A DNA stretch of 64,000 nucleotides from Brienomyrus brachyistius (Eukaryota > Chordata > Actinopteri > Osteoglossiformes > Mormyridae): positions 34,712,776-34,776,775 of the forward strand of contig NC_064536.1 of the NCBI RefSeq assembly GCF_023856365.1, in the 5' to 3' direction. A program made the position numbers and the translations under genes. This document shows positions 24,641 to 34,583 of this stretch, piece by piece. The notes beneath the pieces were generated by a model. The model was not told the DNA's origin and did no database searches. It worked only from the letters and a program-made list of their open reading frames with translations. Within the stretch, counting starts at the first letter, position 1, and the number at the start of each line of letters is the position of its first letter.

Positions 24641-25235
24641 AAATGTGGAATGGATAAATTATTTGTACTATAATCAGCAGAGGTTTACCAACTATACTCA
24701 GGAGGCACTCGCATCTCTGGGGGAGCAGCTTCAGGCCACCAGTCTGATGGCCTGGCAGAACAGGATAGCCCTGGATTGGCTCCTGGCAGAAAAAGGGGGA
24801 GTGTGTGTGCTGTTCGGGGATCAGTGCTGTACGTTTATTTTTAATAATACAGCCCCGGATGGTTCCTTTACTGAGGCTATGAGAAAGTTGCCGGGGTTAC
24901 AGGATGAGATGGCAAGTAATGCAGGACAACATGATGGGTTGTTTGACTGGTGGTATGATATGTGGGGAAATTGGCAGCAAGCCCTTATGAAAGCACTCTG
25001 TGTGGGTGCTGTGCTCATTTTTGCTCTGCTACTAATCTTTTGTTGTGTAGTTTCTCTTGTTCGCTCCCTAGTGGGGAGAGCACTGGCCTGGCAGGCGACT
25101 ATAGCTGCAATGTCTAGAGTGGTGGGAGGACCGTTTGGAGCGGCATCCTCCTGGACCAACACGGAAACGGATAGCGACATAGACACCTTGGATGCAGTCC
25201 TGCCCATAGCTGAAGTTCGGCCGTACCGTGTGTGA
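24591..25235 (+). pseudogene. env: ERV env: transmembrane subunit ORF
   Basis: A continuous 214-codon frame that looks like a retroviral transmembrane subunit. It has a heptad-like region, then an LDWLLAEKGGVC segment leading into a CX6CC motif (Cys72, Cys79, Cys80). A predicted glycosylation site NNT follows at about residue 85, with another, NYT, at about 34. A hydrophobic membrane anchor lies near residues 131-158, then a cytoplasmic tail. The first residues are probably out of frame with the real subunit start and the fusion peptide is not evident. It is the best preserved piece of the provirus, but it lacks an intact surface partner. Confidence 0.75.
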
Positions 25236-25240
25236 ATACT

Positions 25241-26900
25241 CCGGGCGGGAGACCTGCAGCATGCCTGCCTCCCACGACATCTGGGATTTTCTGATTATGA
25301 CAGACTGTCTGTTATAGTAGTATGCAATGTTATTAGTTAACCTTTTACTTATCTTTGTATTAGATATATCTAGATTTTGTAGTCCTGCTATACATGCAAT
25401 ATATTCATGGGAGGTCATTTTATGGCGATCCTCCCCTCCCTTCCTGATGTACCCTCTGTGCTGCTGTTGGTTGATTCTCAGTGTTAGTAGTTTGTGAGCC
25501 ATGCCTGCCATGGACCCCGAAGGGGGGGGGCGCGCCTGTGGCGGGCTGGGAGTGGAATTTCCCTGGGTGATAGGGTTTTTGCCCTCCCTCCTGGGCTGGA
25601 TGGACAGGATTGTGTGTGGGGGAAATATATTGAATATTATTTAGCACTATATAACGTAGAATACAAGTATTATAATATTATTAAAAAGTATGCCAAATAT
25701 CCATGATATTATGTTTACAATGTAAACATTATAATGTAATCAACACAATGTAATCAACTGAGTATGTATTTGCACCTTTTGTTAGTCTGAGTTTCTGTTT
25801 ATGTTACTTTGTTAGTCCTGAATCTATGAATATTCACTTTTATTAGCGTATATTTTATCACTATGTTAAAGGACAAATATATTATCAACCTTCTAGTTAG
25901 ACAATGTGTAACAGGCTGAAACTGCCAAGGTTTACTACTGAAGGAAGGGATTCGCCTGAGTTCACCAGAAGTTCACGGCTGAGCATTTTTAAAAAACCAA
26001 GTGGAGCTGCTCGCGCCACCATTATGTTCAGCCGAGAGGCCAAACGGTAAAAGAAATGATGGACAAACTTATCACCTAGGGGTGTGGATTAAGGGAAAAA
26101 ACAATGATTGTGAATGGATGAAGGAATGATGATGCTTAAGTGATGAGATAAGAAGAGAATGATAATGATAAGAACTTGGTGTAAAACAGTACTGGACACA
26201 CTTTACGTGTCCAGCCTTGGTTGTAACTTCATTGTTGCAGTAAAGACTGAATTCTGGATACTACACAAGTATCCTCTGACTTCTGATTTGGCGGGGAAGG
26301 AGAAAAACCACGACATAAACCCTCAGAACTGGTGTAAGAATCAACTTTTGGGTGTTTATAGTTTCCTGATTCGGGATACAGCAGTGCATTCTGGGAGCCG
26401 TCTGTATCTCCCACAGTGAAACACCAAGCGAAGTTAGGAAAAGAACTTATCCCTTGTTCTTTGGTAACAGATGGAGGCGTTTCATCATCACGTCCCTCCT
26501 TGCATAGGCATAGGATGAAATGATCCACCAGGAATGTCAACTGGGGTACTAAGGGCAGGGCGTAGCTTGGTCTTGGGTCAAACTGTCTGTCACAGACAGA
26601 TGTGATGTTAAAAGTATAATAATTGCAAAATAATGGTAATATTGCTGTTTTTTGCTAGATGTAGGTGTTGAGGCTCAGAGGGAGGGGGATGAGTGACGTG
26701 GAATTGAAGATCCACAGTGAGAAGGCAAGGGGGTCCAGATCAGCGGTCACGATCAGCCTCAGGGGTTGAGACTAGACCTGGTTGCCTTTCACTCTGCAGC
26801 AGGTTTGGAGAGCAAGTTAACCTCTAGCTGGGCTTGTGGTTTCGATATCCGGCCCAGCTCTCTTTGGGTGTGATAGATTAATTTTTATTTGAAAGCTGTA
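25241..26900. other. ERV 3' flank; LTR not proven
   Basis: A G-run (GAAGGGGGGGGGCGCGCC, about 25519-25536) followed by TGTGGCGGGC could be a polypurine tract plus LTR start. No matching copy was seen 5' of the provirus, so this is only a guess. The rest is AT-rich sequence with no recognised gene. The open frames at 25494-25706 and 26159-26419 carry no recognised motif. Confidence 0.3.
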
Positions 26901-27231
26901 TCACAGTAGTTTTGAAAAAATAAAACAGTCATTGAGGAAAGCAGAATTCATTTATTAATACATTAATAAATTCATAATTACAAATATAAAATGTCTGATA
27001 AAAACAAAGCCTTATTTAAAAAAAGTTAAAATGTCAAAGCTCTGAGAAAAGTTAAAACGTTAAAAATGGGCTGCCGGGGTTAAAAGCTTTTAAAGAAAAA
27101 AAATGATACCTGCCTGTACATCCATATTTAACTTGCGGTCTACCTGCTGAGCCTTTCTGCTCACAACGGGTTGATTGATTATGTCTGCGGAGGCCGGAAA
27201 GGGGAAACTTTCAGCGCGATGCCTCATTCTC

Positions 27232-27296
27232 AGTAATGCTACCACGGAGGAAGCGTCGTGCCTGGATGTGTTTATTTACATTTCCCCTTTATTCAG
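27232..27296. repeat. Direct repeat, left copy
   Basis: A 65-bp sequence starting near AATGCTACCACGGAGGAAGC, with GTTTATTTACATTTCCCC, that recurs 762 bp downstream at about 27994-28057 with a few changes. The intervening DNA is AT-rich and holds no recognised gene. Confidence 0.75.
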
Positions 27297-27993
27297 GTAC
27301 GGTATGAGCATATTAGCTTCTCAATTGTTAATATGTTTGCTGCGCTATTTTATGTGTGTTTTATTAACATGTCGATTGTATGTTGAGTGTGTTTTGAAGC
27401 TGTATTGTCAGTTGTAAATTGTTAATCAGTATATGGCTAAGCGGCTAGCTGAAACTTCTTCCCCAGTGGCGGGAACAGAACGACCTGAGGCCAGCTTGTT
27501 GTACAGCGTGTGCACTCTGCTCAGGTCAAGCTCAGTAAGACGCACACAAAGCATTTGGGTTTTGGTATGTTTGTGGGTGTACTTTGTTACACATTTATTC
27601 GTATGTTCACTTCTTAAGTGAGTCGCCATGATAAGAAACGGATAATACGAAGGGACAAATGCTATATGTATTTTTTTGTTTATTTTCTGTAGATTCTCAT
27701 TTGTCAATTTAAGGTCATGTTTATTGATTAATAGATCCTTGTTATACTTACCTGTTACACTTGATTTTATCTGTTTTAAGAAAAGTGAGAGATGTTAGTG
27801 TTTATTTACCTTTACAGCAGAATGGAATTACATTCGGATCTAACAGCTGGATGAGCTGAAAGTGCATATAATTGGTGCAATATTTTGTTTTGAGAATAAC
27901 CTTATAAATGCATATTTAATTGTTGGAATATTTTATTTTGGACAAAACGATGTATCTCTGCAGATGTTTTGAAAATAATACACATATATTCTC

Positions 27994-28057
27994 GATAATG
28001 CTACCACGGAGGAAGCATGGTCCCTGGATGTGTTTATTTACATTTCCCCTTTATTGA
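27994..28057. repeat. Direct repeat, right copy
   Basis: Second copy of the repeat at 27232-27296, in the same orientation. It runs directly into a SINE-like tail at 28060. Confidence 0.75.
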
Positions 28058-28059
28058 GG

Positions 28060-28290
28060 GTGTTACATGGGCAGTTTACATGGTCTCCACGTTGGATTCC
28101 TCTCAGTTCTCTGGTTTCCTCCCGCAGTCCAAAGACACGTGGTTCAGGTGAATTGGTGCCTCTAAAAGTACCCATAGTGACTGTGTGTGAGTGTTTGCCC
28201 TGTGACAGACTGGCATCCTGTCCTGGGTGTTCCCCTGCCTTGAGCCCTGTTCTGCCTCAGATCAGCTCCACGCTCCCTTTACTGTACTGA
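28060..28290 (+). mobile_element. SINE remnant (body only)
   Basis: A diverged copy of the SINE body seen complete at 58130-58490. Shared landmarks are CTGGTTTCCTCCCGCAGTCC, a GTGAATTGGTG segment, and CCTGTGACAGACTGGCATCC followed by the CCTGGGTGTTCCC block. The tRNA-like head is lost. Confidence 0.6.
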
Positions 28291-28539
28291 CCCTGTACTT
28301 AATAAGAATGTGCAAGATAGATGGCTGAACTAACGTACATTGAAATGCTTTTTGTACAAGTCATGTCAAGTGATTTGTATTTAAAAGGCACATTAACAAA
28401 CAATACATGTTATGGCAAAATGCTGTAATTAAAAATGCTACAATAAAAACATGAAATACGTAATACAATCAGAGACATTGGACAAAGTTACATAAAATAT
28501 ATAATTTTAGTAATTCAATGGGGATAAGATAAAAGCAGG
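28291..28539. other. No feature seen
   Basis: AT-rich intergenic sequence without a recognised gene or repeat. Confidence 0.4.
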
Positions 28540-29057
28540 AGTAACTGTCTCCAGGTCTTTGGCTGAAAGGTGTGATTTAAGCCTGGCTATTGAACTCAGC
28601 TGACAGAAACACCCCTTCACAACAGAATTTATTTGTTTATCAAACTCAATGATGAATCAAAGATGAAACCAAGATTTTTAGTATGTGACCGGAAGTTTTC
28701 TGAATGAGACCCTAATTGTTCTCTGAGATCATGAACAGACCTTGAGTGACCAAAACTCATTACCTCTGTCTTGTTTTCATTAATCAGGACCAAAGTCATT
28801 GCGGTCCTGTTCTTAATGTCCTCCAGACAGTTAGAAAGGGCCATCAGAGAGCAGCAGTATCCAGGTTTTAATGGCAGATAGAGCTGCATATCACTGGCAT
28901 AGCAATGATATTTTACATAATAACATTCACAAATAGAGCCCAAAGGAAGCATGTATAGACGGAATAGGAGAGGGCCTGTATCACAGGACTGGATATGTTT
29001 ACAAGTAAGGTCATAGTACTGAAGGGGTGTGGCCATCCCACACAGTGACAAGCCCAT
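28540..29057 (-). pseudogene. L2-like LINE reverse transcriptase fragment
   Basis: The minus-strand frame 28629-29057 encodes the palm-to-thumb part of an L2/jockey-type non-LTR reverse transcriptase. Recognisable pieces are GPLLFRLYMLPLG, then YHCYASDMQLYLP, where the catalytic YADD is altered to YASD, then LEDIKNRTAMTLVLINENKT and KNLGFIFDSSLSL. The upstream domains are absent, and the sequence continues past the stop into the decayed end of the element. The lost catalytic Asp and the truncation mark it as dead. Confidence 0.8.
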
Positions 29058-29362
29058 TCATTCACCTCATCTAGGCCTTTTACTAGGGATTTAAGGTCCT
29101 GGTTTTCCTCTCAGACCCTAGAACACACTGCCAGGCTCAGATTCCCAATCCCACATCCTGCTGAAGCCCTTCCCAAGATCAGACACTAGTTTTGTTTTCC
29201 TTGTTCTTATAATAAAATGATGGTCTTTGCCTTTTCAGGCAACATCATCACTGTTCTGTTAATTACACATGACCTAATCTAAGTATTATACAAGCCAAGC
29301 ATCATCACTTAGAGATGTCATGATGTGGAAAATCCTTATTCGGTTAATTATTTTCCCCACAG

Positions 29363-29690
29363 GTGCTGACAGTGTGTCCATAGTGAAATGGGTCTGTGTA
29401 CAGAGAGGATGATCTGTTACAATCCCATGTTTCTATGGTGACAGATATAAAACTCATGTGAAATACTGGTGCAGAGGGTATCATGTGAGGTCATGTACTC
29501 CCATAGTACACACTGACTCTCCACAGGAGGGTAAAGTGTCAGTCAGAGATGATCTTGACTACCGAGTCTTCACTGTGACCATCAGCAATCTGACAGCTGA
29601 GGACTCTGATCGGTACTGGTGTGGTGTGAAGATCAGTGGAGCCTCTTTGATCAGGTTAATCTGTCAGTCACTCATGGGAAGATGTCTGTA
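29363..29690 (+). pseudogene. pIgR/CMRF35-like receptor exon, Ig V domain 1
   Basis: A V-type immunoglobulin exon follows a good acceptor (TTTTCCCCACAG at 29351-29362). The peptide shows the strand-B cysteine (SVTIPCFYGD), KYWCRG, the strand C' cysteine (SCTPIV), SVRDD, and the strand-F DSDRYWCGVK motif typical of fish polymeric-Ig-receptor-like and CD300/CMRF35-like receptors. A stop (TGA at 29410-29412) replaces what is normally Gly before the first cysteine. A frameshift near 29650 disrupts strand G. No leader, stalk or transmembrane exon was found nearby. Confidence 0.75.
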
Positions 29691-30014
29691 CTGCAGACTG
29701 TAGCCAATGAGATGCACAGTATGTAACATGTCATGGAGTCAAAAAGGAAGGACATTAACACAAACACTGAAGGAAAATTGTTTTAATATTTAAAAAATCT
29801 GCATTTTAATTTAATTCAATGTGATAAACGAGACTTGGAAGAAGTAACAGTGTCAGCTAAATTGGGCGACTTGATGAGGTTAAATATGATAAGTAATATG
29901 TTAAAAAATGTCAGTTTATTGGGCAAACATTTACATATGCATGTTGTGATGGGCTGATATTCATAAACATTTCATTGCTATGCAAATCTTTGAGTGTTTT
30001 ACCTGTGTGTTCAG

Positions 30015-30306
30015 GTCCTCCAGGGCTGTCTGTGGACAAACAGGAGGTGACGGGTGTGGATGGAGACAGTGTCAGTGTTACTATGGAAACAACAAAAGAC
30101 ATAGGATGTTGTGTAAGATTGGGGGTTCCTGTGCATCAGAGAGATCAGTGAGTTTGCATGGGAGGCCTGTCCTGATCAGGGATGACACAGAAAATAAAAC
30201 CTTCATTGTGACAATGAGTGGGCTGGAGAGGAAGGACACTGGCTGGTATTGGTGTGCTGCTGGAATCCTGCAGATTCCAGTTCATATTACTGTTAAACAT
30301 AAGTAA
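30015..30306 (+). pseudogene. pIgR/CMRF35-like receptor exon, Ig V domain 2
   Basis: The second V-type exon of the same decayed receptor, after the acceptor TGTGTTCAG at about 30014. It begins PPGLSVDKQEVTGVDGDSVS in one frame. It continues in another from about 30075 with CKIGGSC, RPVLIRDDT, FIVTMSGLERKDT and GWYWCAAG. The shift corresponds to a small deletion that removes the strand-B cysteine. Domain order and spacing (about 320 bp of intron) fit a two-domain fish receptor of an expanded immune family; which member is unknown. Confidence 0.75.
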
Positions 30307-30471
30307 TTGATTTAAATCTGCCTGTGAATTATTTATGCTTGAATATAGATACATACTAATCAACCCAGCAGTTTCACTCACGAAGGGGTTTGTGCTTCTT
30401 TGTGGGGATAATCCCCTATTTATCAGCTGTTGTGAAACAGAGTTATTTATTGGGATTATTGTTTCAATGAT

Positions 30472-30655
30472 AGTGGCACGGTGGTCCAGTAGGCGGCGCT
30501 GTTGCTTCACGCCTCCATGTTTAGGGGTTTGAATCTGGCTTCTGCTCTGTCTGTGTGGAGTCTGCATGTTCTCCACATGCTGTGTGGGTTTCCTCCAACA
30601 ATCCAAAAACGCACAGTCAGGCTAATTGGTGTCTTTAATATTGAATGTGTGTCTT
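30472..30655 (+). mobile_element. tRNA-derived SINE, diverged 5' part
   Basis: It starts with the SINE head TGGCACGGTGGTCCAGTAGG. The B-box region is degenerate (GGGGTTTGAATCTGG). The body GTGGAGTCTGCATGTTCTCC and GGGTTTCCTCC follows, ending near GCTAATTGGTGTC. The 3' body is missing. Confidence 0.7.
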
Positions 30656-30907
30656 CTAGTTTATGATCAGTCTGTAATATGACAAAAATCACAGCGTTTT
30701 CCACAGACATACAGCCAGTCACTTGTCATGTATACAAATCCAGACAAATCCATGTAGCTTGCAACATAATTCAGGCATTTTTTCATCTTTGTGAGGATGA
30801 ATTGTTACTAATGGTGTGCAGACTGACTAACATGTCTGTAGGTGGTTTTTCATTGCAGCGTAGACCAGTGTTACAGTTGTACTCTGTAATATCTGTTCCA
30901 GTGCTGC

Positions 30908-31214
30908 ATCCATCCATTGTCTGAAACTGCTTGTCTAACTCAGGGTCCCTATGGGCGCAAGGCAGGGAACGTCCCATGACAGGGTGCCAACCCATTGCAG
31001 GACACGCTCACACTCCATTCCCTCGCACAAGCACACCTACCGGCAATTTGACAACTCCAATTAGCCTCAGCATGTTTTTGGACTGTGGGGGGAAATCAGA
31101 GTCCCTGGAGGGAACCCCACAATGACACAGGGGGAGCATGCAAACTCCATACACACGGAACTCCAGCGAAGACTTGAGTACACGTGCCAGAGGAGTGAGG
31201 CGACAGTGCAAACC
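30908..31214 (-). mobile_element. tRNA-derived SINE, minus strand
   Basis: A reverse-oriented SINE. The CATCCATCCATTGTCTGAAAC tail complement is at the left. CCAATTAGCCTCAGCATGTTTT and GCATGCAAACTCCATACACA follow, and the right end is the head complement GTGAGGCGACAGTGC. The B box is diverged. Confidence 0.75.
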
Positions 31215-31778
31215 CTGCTTTTTATTAACTATCCTTTCTCCTGTTTCTCTGCACATGATGAAGAAGGAGGGGATAATGAAAAACGGAGGTAAGCATTCAG
31301 CAGCATTTACAGTAGTGTGGGGGTCCAGCTAGCAGCATTTACCTGATCACACAGTAATGGGAAACTGTCATTTTAATTTTAAGGGAAAAAAATATTTTTT
31401 ATTTCATTTTCTTAATAATAAACTTGAGATCCCATCCCATCCAGAGTGAGCCCTTGCCTTGTGCCCTGTGCTGCTGGGGAACAACTGCAGGCCTGTTTTT
31501 ACAAAATAGTGCAACATGTTGTGTGATAATCTCTAGCTATTTTCATGCTCTTTGTTAATGTCTCCTGTTCCTCACATGTGTCCTGTGTAATAGTACAGAT
31601 GTGGCTGTACCGTGTTTCTATAAAGCATGTAAGACTTTACTGTTCACATCCACCCTCTTATTCAGCTCTTTGGTCCAGCTGGCTCTGTATGTAGGACTGA
31701 GCTGATCGGTGCTGCTGTCGATTATCAAGGTGGTTTTACTTCAGTCAGAACAGATTCACTGTTTTGTTCTTCAGGTTT
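31215..31778. other. No feature seen
   Basis: Intergenic sequence between a SINE and the second satellite. No gene or clear repeat is recognised. Confidence 0.4.
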
Positions 31779-33370
31779 AAACCCTAAGGAGTAGGTTAAG
31801 TCCAGCCTTGGCTTCCAAGCTGACGTTTTTCTACATATGTGCTTGTGTATCATGGACAGTAAGAGGGGGCAGGCAAGGAGAGAATTTCTCTTTGGTGATC
31901 AATAGAGTGTTATTATTATAATGTCTAAAACGTATGATGGTCTGTCGATAAATCAATAACAATATGAATGAAGTCAATGTTTATCTAAAGAAATCAGAAT
32001 GACAGTATATGTTATTTAACAACCTGAACACAACACGAAACGTTAGCAGTAACATATGATGCTCTGCTGCCTTCAGTGAAAGTCCTGACATAATGTCTTT
32101 TAACATTTGCTTTCATAGCGCTGTTCTACATTAAACATTTTGAAACGAAGCAGCCGAACTCGTGCCAGCGGTATGAAACGCGTCGAAGTTTCCCGACTAG
32201 ACGCTGGAAAAGGCAGGGGCCGGACTGACTGTAGGGGGCAGGCCAGAGACAGCCTGGCCACTGTTCCAAATCATGGGTGCATGTTACAAGTCCGGAACAT
32301 ATTTTAACTTAGTACTAACTTAGCATCATATTTGATCTAATTCGACTGAATATCCCAGGTTTCCATCTCTCATGCATCTGGTGTGACGTGTTTTCAGACT
32401 CTCAGGCTGGCGCAAAGAAATCTTACGGGAATTGAACGTCTCACTCCGGTCAGCTGAGCAAAGTTGGTAACCATGGTATTGTGTGTAGGAGATTCGGTAT
32501 AACTATAATTTCGTTCTCCATTTACATGCCGGAAGTGTCTTTAAGTGTTATGTAGTTTTGCCTGAAACGCAAAAATAAAACAAAGCAATGAAAGCCAAGC
32601 AGTTGCTCAAATTCTGCTGTAGCGATGGAAGAACTTTTGTCGGAAGTTGGATTCGAACCCATGCCTTACTTCGGAGAACAGAATACACCTTACTTTGAAA
32701 GGCCATTTACGCTGCGTGGGAGGCTTGAGACCGCTCGGCCATGGGGCAGTTTCCAGTTGAACCCTAAGGAGTAGGTTAAGTCCAGCCTTGGCTTCCAAGC
32801 TGACGTTTTTCTACATATGTGCTTGTGTATCATGGACAGTAAGAGGGGGCAGGCAAGGAGAGAATTTCTCTCTTTGGGGATCAATAGAGTGTTGTTATTA
32901 TAACGTCTAAAACGTATGATGGTCTGTCGATAAATCAATAACAATATGAATGAAGTCAATGTTTATCTAAAGAAATCAGAATTCAGGAAAAGCCAGGGGC
33001 CGGACCGAGTGTAGGGGGCGTGGCCAGAGACAGCCTGCTGACTGTTCCAAATCATGGGTGCATGTTACAAGTCCGGAACATATTTTAACTTAGTACTAAC
33101 TTAGCATCATATTTGATCTGATTCGACTGAATATCCCAGGTTTCCATCTATCATGCATCTGGTGTGACGTGTTTTCAGACTCTCAGGCTGGCGCAAAGAA
33201 ATCTTACGGGAATTGAACGTCTCACTCCGGTCAGCTGAGCAAAGTTGGTAACCTTGTTATTGTGTGTAGGAGATTCGGTATAACTATAATTTCGTTCTCC
33301 ATTTACATGCCGGAAGTGTCTTTAAGTGTTATGTAGTTTTGCCTTAAACGCAAAAATAAAAGAAAGCCAT
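31779..33370 (-). repeat. Second satellite, minus-oriented units without the insert
   Basis: About 1.6 units in the orientation opposite to the array at 33371-38280. Equivalent points (AAACCCTAAGGAGTAGG) recur at about 31779 and 32759, a 980-bp period. Compared with the plus units, the roughly 146-bp insert is absent: the text runs directly from ATCTTACGGG to AATTGAACGTC at about 32421 and 33204. The right-hand unit also has a deletion of about 225 bp near 32984. Confidence 0.9.
32639..32745 (-). pseudogene. tRNA-Leu-like sequence in the minus satellite unit
   Basis: On the minus strand, CCATGGCCGAGCGGTCTC (A-box/D-arm) and GGGTTCGAATCCAACTTCC (B-box/T-arm) frame a 100-bp tRNA-like sequence. 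Its anticodon region differs from the plus copies, and the 5' and 3' acceptor strands do not pair. It is homologous to the four plus-strand copies. Confidence 0.55.
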
Positions 33371-34488
33371 GTGTTACCTTTTAAATAGTCTGTAGGTTTT
33401 GCAAACTACTCCAACGCCTTTGGTGTCGCTGATTTTACGTTTATACTAGTGTAAAATAGACTTGCCGTAAGATTTCTTTGCGCCAGCCTGAGAGTCTGAA
33501 AACACGTCACACCAGATGCATGAGAGATGGAAACCTGGAATATTCAGTCGAATTAGATCAAATATGATGCTAAGTTAGTACTAAGTTAAAATATGTTCCG
33601 GACTTGTAACATGCACCCATGATTTGGAACAGTGGCCAGGCTGTCTCTGGCCACGTCCCCTACAGTCAGTCCGGCCCCTGCCTTTTCCAGCGTCGAGTCG
33701 GGAAACTTCGACGCGTTTCGTACCGCTGGCACGAGTTCGGCTGCTTCGTTTCAAAATGTTTAATGTAGAACAGCGCTATGAAAGCAAATGTTAAAAGACA
33801 TTATGTCAGGACTTTCACTGAAGGCAGCAGAGCATCATATGTTACTGCTAACGTTTCGTGTTGTGTTCAGGTTGTTAAATAACATATACTGTCATTCTGA
33901 TTTCTTTAGATAAACATTGACTTCATTCATATTGTTATTGATTTATCGACAGACCATCATACGTTTTAGACGTTATAATAATAACACTCTATTGATCACC
34001 AAAGAGAAATTCTCTCCTTGCCTGCCCCCTCTTACTGTCCATGATACACAAGCACATATGTAGAAAAACGTCAGCTTGGAAGCCAAGGCTGGACTTAACC
34101 TACTCCTCAGGGCTTAACTGAAAACTGCCCCATGGCCGAGTGGTCTCATTCGCCCGACTCAACGTAAACAGCCTTCCGAAGTAAGGTGTATTCTGTTCTC
34201 CGAAGTAAGGCGTGGGTTCGAATCCAACTTCCGACAAAAGCTCTTCAATCACTATAGCAGCAACTGGTTAGCTCTAATTGCTTTCTTTTATTTTTGCGTT
34301 TCAGGCAAAACTACATAACACTTAAAGACACTTCCGGCATGTAAATGGAGAACGAAATTATAGTTATACCGAATCTCCTACACACAATACCAAGGTTACC
34401 AACTTTGCTCAGCTGACCGGAGTCAGACGTTCAATTCGCCACAAGTCTGCACACCCAGACACACGGATATAAAACCTATGTAACAGTT
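33371..34488 (+). repeat. 1118-bp satellite, unit 1
   Basis: First of four complete plus-strand units with a period of exactly 1118 bp, phased on GTGTTACCTTTTAAATAGTC (33371, 34489, 35607, 36725, 37843). The unit carries the right part of the insert at its start, a long non-coding middle, a tRNA-Leu-like sequence, and the left part of the insert at its end. It starts immediately after the orientation switch. Confidence 0.95.
34126..34236 (+). pseudogene. tRNA-Leu(CAA)-like sequence with intron, unit 1
   Basis: TGGCCGAGTGGTCTC matches the Leu D-arm/A box and CGCCCGACTCAA reaches the anticodon arm, with CAA in the anticodon position. An insert of about 25 bp lies where intron-bearing tRNA-Leu(CAA) genes have their intron. 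TTCTGTTCTCC then matches the anticodon 3' strand and variable arm, and GCGTGGGTTCGAATCCAACT the T-arm/B box. The 3' acceptor strand reads CTTCCGAC, but the 5' side (CTGCCCC) does not pair with it. It is a decayed tRNA-derived sequence and probably not a working gene. Confidence 0.65.
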
Positions 34489-34583
34489 GTGTTACCTTTT
34501 AAATAGTCTGTAGGTTTTGCAAACTACTCCAACGCCTTTGGTGTCGCTGATTTTACGTTTATACTAGTGTAAAATAGACTTGC
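34438..34583. mobile_element. Small insert fixed in the plus satellite units (MITE-like), copy 1
   Basis: This block of about 146 bp is present at the unit junctions at 34438, 35556, 36674 and 37792, and is absent from both minus units. Its ends are GCCACAAGTCTG and, inverted, GGCAAGTCTA, a short imperfect terminal inverted repeat. It has a TATA-like GGATATAAAACC and a central palindrome GTAAC..GTTAC. The filled-in ancestor site reads GTTCAATTC / CCGTAAGAT. Confidence 0.6.

Larger units (their letters stand above)
20045..25240 (+). mobile_element. Endogenous retrovirus, class I-like, degraded
   Basis: The order reverse transcriptase, RNase H, integrase, env is preserved on the plus strand, with env starting in another frame inside the integrase 3' end. 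The GPF-type integrase C-terminus (REGPFKV) and the CX6CC motif in the transmembrane subunit point to a gamma/epsilon-type (class I) retrovirus. gag is essentially missing: only a 49-codon open frame at 20045-20194 precedes pol. Frameshifts, stops and altered catalytic residues show it is dead. I found no matching pair of LTRs. Confidence 0.85.

Noticed and set aside
25519..25620. 3' LTR of the 20-25 kb retrovirus beginning after the G-run
   Set aside because: No matching 5' copy was seen, so an LTR boundary cannot be supported; recorded only as a possibility.
34126..34236. Functional tRNA-Leu gene
   Set aside because: The A and B boxes are good, but the 5' acceptor strand does not pair with the 3' strand in any copy. 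Kept as tRNA-like.
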